From contig JASANE010007074.1 in the NCBI GenBank assembly GCA_030248225.1, forward strand, positions 45,091 to 109,090: a stretch of 64,000 bases of DNA. The letters run 5' to 3'. This DNA is from Trileptium ribeirensis (taxonomy: Eukaryota; Nematoda; Enoplea; Enoplida; Thoracostomopsidae). The notes under the pieces were generated by a model. It worked only from the letters and a program-made list of their open reading frames with translations. It did not search any database and was not told the origin of the DNA. Shown in pieces: positions 58,260 through 64,000 of the stretch; within the stretch, counting starts at the first letter, position 1, and every line of letters begins with the position of its first letter. The translations under genes and the position numbers were made by a program.

Positions 58260-58560
58260 ATTGAAGATGGATTCGTGAATCACAGACGAAACCATTTTCG
58301 CGCAAAATTTAAAGAAATTTCGCCCGCTCCGTTTGAAATTGACGTATTAAGTTAATTTTATTTGTTAGCACTGGAATATTTTACTGTTACTTGCGAAATG
58401 TTCTGGTGGCAAGTGTAGCCAGGATTTCGAAAAGTGATCTAGCCCCACTGACGTCGGCGGAAATGACGTACTTACAACATTTTTATTTCATACATTAAAC
58501 TTAAGTTTGTTAGCTTGAGATTACATTTCTGAAGTAAATTCTTTCTTTTTTCGATATAAC
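58260..58560 (+). repeat. Dispersed repeat R4, copy 2 (without exon)
   Basis: Carries the same blocks as 16560-17170: GAATCACAGACGAAACCATT, AATGTTCTGGTGGCAAG, TAGCCCCACTGACGT and a CTTTCTTTTTTCGA stretch. It lacks the exon at 16696-16883. Confidence 0.65.
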
Positions 58561-59189
58561 AAAGATCAAAAGAATTTTCCAGCCCAAAAATAGTTCTTTT
58601 GTTACTGTGCTTTGCAGGCTGGACAAGTGGACATGGCACTTGTATGATCGTTTTATATAGGATGACCTGAACATTGAACATTTGAAAAATATTCAATTTT
58701 TCGTCATCGTTGGAGTCGCATTGCTAGCTTAAAAGCATATTTACTAATGTTATTAACTAGGCTAATTTAAACTACTTGAACTGCAAAATCTCCACGAAAC
58801 TGCGACTTTTGCCATGAAAATATCTTGAAATTCCGAAAAAAATAAAGTTATATGTTGGTAATTTTGGCGATTTTAATCTGAAAGTTAGCATTTTCGGCAA
58901 TTTTATTTCGATAGTTAAAACAGTATCTGCGTTTTTTAATTTATATATATGGGTTTTGCTTTGGTTCATAAGTTCGGTCAAATTCAAATTTGCACCTTCG
59001 GAATTTTGCTGCTCGAGCTGTGTTTTGTAAATGTAAATATTAATATATAACATCAAGAAATTATAAAACACGCTGGATACGATGATTTTATCATCTGAAA
59101 TTCAACTTTAGTATATTTTTCGGAGAAGGGATTTACTGGATTTTACGGTCGTCGTTCTCGATTTCCAAAATATACTCTGTTTTTATTTG
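58561..59189. other. Non-coding
   Basis: AT-rich. The open frame 58772-59071 (minus) has no motif. Confidence 0.4.
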
Positions 59190-62100
59190 TTTGGTTTATG
59201 CAATGTGTGCAGGGCATCAAGACTGGTCTATATGACTATATGTAACAGGACCGTTTCGGTCTGGTACGTTGGCCCTTACACTTATGAGGGTCCGTTAAGG
59301 ACTCGACAAAGCCTGAAAGGCCGACAACTAACGTTCCGACACGATCCGGCCCGATGTTCCGTCGTCCCTTGTAGCTCCATAAATTCGTATTACTAGTATA
59401 ATCTTGTCAGTCGTATATGCCATGCTTACTTTTGTATTTGTGCGTATGTCGAACTTAGGAGACGTGTCATAGGATGGGAAGGTCGAAGTACCGCTCAATT
59501 GAACCAATCATAGGAGAACTTTTGGGTTTATAGAGACTTCGACCAGACCAGAATTTTTTGGGTATATTCGGAAGCACGTAAAATCAAAATTACGACCGTC
59601 TGGGAATATGAGGCCTCTCGGCCGCTCTCCACGCATCGAACGGCAATGGCTGTTCGCTGAATGACGAACAGCACTGACACCGAAATTCGCTGGGGAGTAG
59701 TCAAATATCAAAATATTAAGTTTACCTAGCTTAACCAAAACTTCTCTCCATGGTTAAGCTTAAAGGAAAATGACAAACGCGACAACAACAACCTCAGTAA
59801 ACAGGTGAACCGGAAGGGACTTCAACGAGCCGTACCCGGTTACCGCTCCGGAATTCGAAAGAATGCCCCGAATACTTCTCGGTGCAGAACTCAATGGGCT
59901 TTCCGATGAGATGTCCTAGAATGAAATCGGTCCACAGTTTATTGAGTTATATTAATAATTTCATCTCTCACTCGTCTAAGCAACCGCTGCTTACTCTAGG
60001 TAGGGTTGTTGTCATCATTTGATAGCATAGCTTTTCCACGTCGCAAATCTCTTTTGGCTCCAATGTCTTCCCAAATCTAGGGCAAACCTTGGCCCGTTCC
60101 GTTTTTGACGTAAAACACTCTATCTAACTTGCTACGGCTTCAATACGAACCGATTCGGACCAAAGCACCTCCGAATCAACGTCATCGTCGAGTTTATAAC
60201 TCTACGATTTTCTACGGAGGGTCCTAAATCCGCCTTCTGGTTGTCATTGTGTCGATTCATCAAATTCGTAACCCAAGAGCGTTATTGTGCTACATCTTGT
60301 CTCTCCGTCGGTACGTAAGGAACGATGAAAGCCTACTCATGATTTTCATTCTTGCTAAAATCACTTGATCGGGAGTGTCCCTATTGTTCCCTCCTGTTTC
60401 AGGAGTACTTCCGGTAAAAGTAAGGCACCCCATTGTGTAGCACAGACATCAAGGATTCCAACGAGCCCTGTGGGTCTTTATCTGCCCAGCCGTTCATCCG
60501 CTATAACGCGCCCCCTATCGGGCATGTCACTTGCTATTGTATACTATGGGAATTAACATTCATTTTTTTAGTTTGCAAGTAGTATTTTTCCCCAGGCATT
60601 AACAATCGGCATGCGAACTCTTATTCGATTCACCTCTTCTTCACGAACACAACGATGTACAGCGGGTCTCTGCCCGACCCTCCGTTGACCCGTAGTGACC
60701 CGCTAAATTACGCCCCAAAATCGCCTATGTCTAGTAGTGGGCACAAAATTTTGAAAATTTTATCCTCAACTCGAAAGTTTGCAAATCACCCCTCATTGTG
60801 TTCATCTCATCGTGACTATCCCAAACATACCCGGCGGGACTCCGTCCGCCCTCCCGTTAACCTGGGACAATCGTATAGCGCCCCTACCTTCGTCAAGACT
60901 CTCGGCCAATGTAACCTTTAGGGGCGGAAGTGAAATGCATGCCATGCCGCTCTCGATATACTAACCCTAAGCCTTAGTCTTAGCCTAACCTAAGGTCCCT
61001 ATATGAGCAATGTACTAAGCCTAAGTCGGGGACTGCCGCCCCCCGAACCCCACGCTCTAAGCTGTTCATTTTTCTAACGTTAAACCGTCTAACCCTAAAG
61101 GTGACATGGGCCAGACCCTCTATTTCCCCCATTTCAGTTCTTTTCTAAATTTCGCCGGTGGGACGAGGGTATTACCCCTCGTCTGAATCGGCTTCTTCTG
61201 TAACAGGACCGTTCGGGCCCGTTACCTGTCTTTAGACAAAATTTCGGTGTTAAATTCACCTAAACGCGTCTCAAACCGAACCAGACACATCTCGAGGGAA
61301 CAAAATTTGCATGGCGCAATGGTTATCGATAATTGCGTTGCTTACTGTTATGCTTTTTGCCTTTGCTATGTATACTCTTGTTGTTTGTGTAACCTTTGCC
61401 ATTGCATGATTTATCGTATATTTGTACTGGCTCATGTGAGCCCAGAAGAAAGTGGCTTCGGTTAGCTGTTGGAAAACAGAAACACAAGGAATATAATAGA
61501 GTCTCTAACTGGCCAAAGCAAGAAACCTGAACGGAACTCGACTATCAGCCCCTATTTCCCAATTAAAACTTCGAATTTACGACCGTCCGGGAATAGGAGG
61601 CCACTGGTCGATTGAGCCGGACCATTACCGCACAAGTGATCAAAGCCAAGAGTATCGATTTTACCTGGTTTAAGCATTTTATAGCTTAATGGTGCGAAAA
61701 TAAGCTGAAACAAATGGGTTACGGTAGCTTCCGATTATTCGGAAACAACGGGCATCGGGCTCGTTTACCGGCCCGTAACCGTCCAACGGCTGAGATTTCC
61801 CGGAAACGTCCCAAGTACTTTCCGATGGAGAATCTTTAGGGCTTTCAAGTGAGGTCAAAATGTCACCAATTGTTGGAGGATTTCATATATAATGGGGACA
61901 AACAGGTGAAAGTTCAACTAGCAGCCATTACTTACGCTAGGTTTGGCTGGTGACCATGGTTCCGAGTAGATATTACGTAGGTATATAGTATATAAATATA
62001 TATGTATGTTCTGCTTGATCATCACGCTCCGGTATTTTTATTTTACCTGCCCCCACCGGACAAATCCTCTCTTTTCACGGCACCTTCAACGCCCCAAAAC

Positions 62101-62890
62101 TGCCTGACCAGTCCCCATTCTTACCGTCGAACCAGTGACTGGAATTGTGTGTGCCTCTAAGTAATCTGCCCATTGAGGCATCTAATGAGACCAGGCGGGT
62201 CTCGACCGGGCAGGTCATCTCTGTTATACGACTTATTTTGTTGTTTTATAGTGCACTATGAAAATTCGATATAAAATTCAGTCCGTTTGCACCAACCCCG
62301 TACTCGACCCCCGACCCTACATGCGCCTCATTCTACTCGCCTGCTTTTGGCGAGCACAACGATATACGGCGGGCCTCTGTTCGACTTCCCGTTAACTCGC
62401 TATACCACGCCAAAGTCCCCTAGTCTGGAAAACCCAACTGAAGGTGGGCATAGAACACCCGAAAATTTATCCCTAACTCGAATATAGGCGAATCGCCCCT
62501 TATCCCGTTCACCACGTCAAGACATCCTCAAAAATACCCGTTGGACCTCCGTCCGTTGCCCTGGACTGCCGACAAAAGCGCCCCCACCACCATCGACACT
62601 GTCTCTATCTGTAGTGATTTAGTACCCCCCTAACCGCTGCCTTTCGGGCAGGGAAATCACCCCTCGTTTGAATCGCCTTTCCAAGGCGAATCCAACGATA
62701 CCCGGCGGACGTCGCTCCGCCCAACCGTTAGTGCGGGAAAGCCTACTGAAGCCCTGTATTCTTACTTATATATGTCGGTACCCAAATGTGGGTCCCGACC
62801 CGCCACTGCGTCTAACCCCCTCCTGTCTGGTATAATTCGACCCCGTTCTTCGTCCGGGGACCCAATTTCATCCCAGCCCCTCGAAAATCC
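59190..62890. repeat. Diverged direct repeat, spacing about 1.7-2.0 kb
   Basis: Matching anchors in order: GTAACAGGACCGTT at 59245 and 61201; ACGACCGTC.GGGAAT at about 59593 and 61575; GAGCACAACGATATACGGC-like at about 60640 and 62352. An extra R3 copy (60915-61112) lies only in the first unit. No gene is seen. Many short perfect hairpins occur. Confidence 0.65.
60915..61112 (+). repeat. Dispersed repeat R3, copy D
   Basis: Shares ATGCATGCCATGCC, the CCTTAGTCTTAGCCTAACC core, CGGGGACTGCCGCCCCCCG and a TGACATGGGCC end with copy B. Confidence 0.8.
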
Positions 62891-62892
62891 CA

Positions 62893-63125
62893 AGGGTTTC
62901 CTTTGCCCCGCTTTTCCTCTCCGTGTCCTCGTTTCCTTTGCCCCGCTTTTCCTCCCGTGCCCCTTCTTTTCCTCTCCGTGTGCTCGTTTTCTTTTCTTTT
63001 CTCTCTCTAACCGACTTCTTTGGTCGGTTGTCGCTGCTGTCGTCGTGGTTGTGTTGCGGTTGTTGTTGTTGGTGCTATTGTTGTGGTTGTTGTTGTTGTT
63101 GTTTTGTGTGTTTCCGATACGAACT
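62893..63125. repeat. Short tandem C/T-rich repeat, hairpin and (TTG)n stretch
   Basis: TTTCCTTTGCCCCGCTTTTCC occurs at 62901 and 62936 (period about 35). It is followed by a pyrimidine run, the hairpin AACCGAC/GTCGGTT (63009, 63023) and a GTTGTTGTT-rich stretch to about 63110. Open frames across it are repeat artefacts. Confidence 0.75.
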
Positions 63126-64000
63126 TGAGCGACCTTTCTGTCGCTCAGGTCACCCGTGTGTATTGTGTGTATGTGTTCTCATGTATTTGTGTGTATTTAT
63201 ATGTATGTGTATATGTGTTAATATATATATACATAAACTTACATACGGGGACATGACAAAAACAGGACGAACGAGGACAGGACATACAAAACGGTGTTAA
63301 ATTTATAAGTTTTACGGACGAATTGGACACACATGACTAAGAAGGACGGAGGGTATGTTTAGGGCCCTCCCGTGGGTTTTTGAGGCCCCCGATTAGGGCA
63401 GTCTTGATGGTTATGGGTACAAGGGAATGTTCTGCGCCCCTAACCGCAAAATGAGTTCATTCCCGCCATCGGTTCCCCCCTTAGGGACGTTTTTCCGACA
63501 TCATATTCCGATATCTGAGAAAACGTCAGATAGGAATGTTTGGATTTATCTCACAAGCCGACATATAAACGTGCAATGTTTGCACGTTTACCCATGGATT
63601 CGATAGTAAGATTTAGCCCCCAGATGGACTTTTGGGAGGCTTACGTGGGTGATGGATGGGGCTGCTAACTCGTCGAACAATAGAAACTTAGCATTAAATC
63701 GACGAGTTAGCCAACGAGATTTGATGAATCGGGACATGAAGACAGAACTGACACGAAACGAGGACAAATTCTCAGCTTACTACAAGCATATCCATAGGTA
63801 GGAGTATATCCATAAATTTGAAAATTTGTCGCGTGATCCAACTCTTTTCGTGGGACAGTTGGGAATAACGGAGAATTTAAGTTAGGTAAGGGGTTTAGCG
63901 ATTTGACTGATGAGTTTTGGGTAAGGAATTTTAAGCTGATTGACAGGAATTTGAAAATGGCAATGGGATACGGTTCAAAATTTTATTCGAATTTGGGTTA
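63126..64000. other. Hairpin-rich non-coding sequence
   Basis: Perfect stems include TGAGCGAC/GTCGCTCA (63126-63147), TAAACGTGCA/TGCACGTTTA (63566-63590) and a 13-bp GCTAACTCGTCGA stem (63664-63711). No gene is seen. Confidence 0.5.

Noticed and set aside
62772..63300. Three overlapping plus-strand open frames rich in Leu, Val and Cys
   Set aside because: They are translations of the C/T-rich tandem repeat and the TTG-rich microsatellite in three frames.

Overview
The window looks like intron-bearing, gene-poor, AT-rich nuclear DNA of a eukaryote, most likely an invertebrate animal. This rests on GT..AG exon boundaries, long non-coding stretches, decayed LTR retrotransposons, a hAT-type element, a Polinton/Maverick-like fragment and several dispersed repeat families. 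I cannot name the species. There is no operon structure and no functional tRNA or rRNA gene that I can defend. Most of the long open frames are decayed transposon genes.

Layout. 1-10490: tandem and dispersed repeats, and a decayed minus-strand stretch with a packaging-ATPase fragment of the Polinton/adintovirus type (about 6290-6790). 10493-13640: an internally deleted Ty3/gypsy element on the minus strand (RT, RNase H, integrase) whose integrase ends in a literal PWWP domain. 14880-21544: repeats and a multi-exon plus-strand gene of unknown function (exons at 16696, 17644 and 21384). 21975-28444: a second LTR element on the minus strand, with LTRs, primer-binding site, polypurine tract and 4-bp target duplication, a broken gag and no visible pol. 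Its interior carries a tandem set of RNA-like hairpins. 28826-32380: a repeat copy and hairpin-rich non-coding DNA.

32381-55121: two tandem copies of one segment (12.7 kb and 10.0 kb, by eye a few mismatches per 100 bases). Each copy holds a broken minus-strand gene with an AT-hook region and a NADAR domain, and a plus-strand acidic terminal exon that is intact in copy 1 and frameshifted in copy 2. The copies differ by a 2.67-kb block, a 144-bp in-frame indel and a 236-bp deletion.

55122-64000: a non-autonomous hAT-type element with long inverted arms and a captured hydrolase-like fragment (55755-56940), a tRNA-like SINE head (about 58100), a partial copy of an intronic repeat, and a diverged direct repeat rich in short perfect hairpins (59190-63720).

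The strongest candidates for new biology are the PWWP-tailed gypsy integrase, the covarying tandem hairpins at 24555-24812 and 25081-25255, and the AT-hook plus NADAR gene in the tandem duplication.
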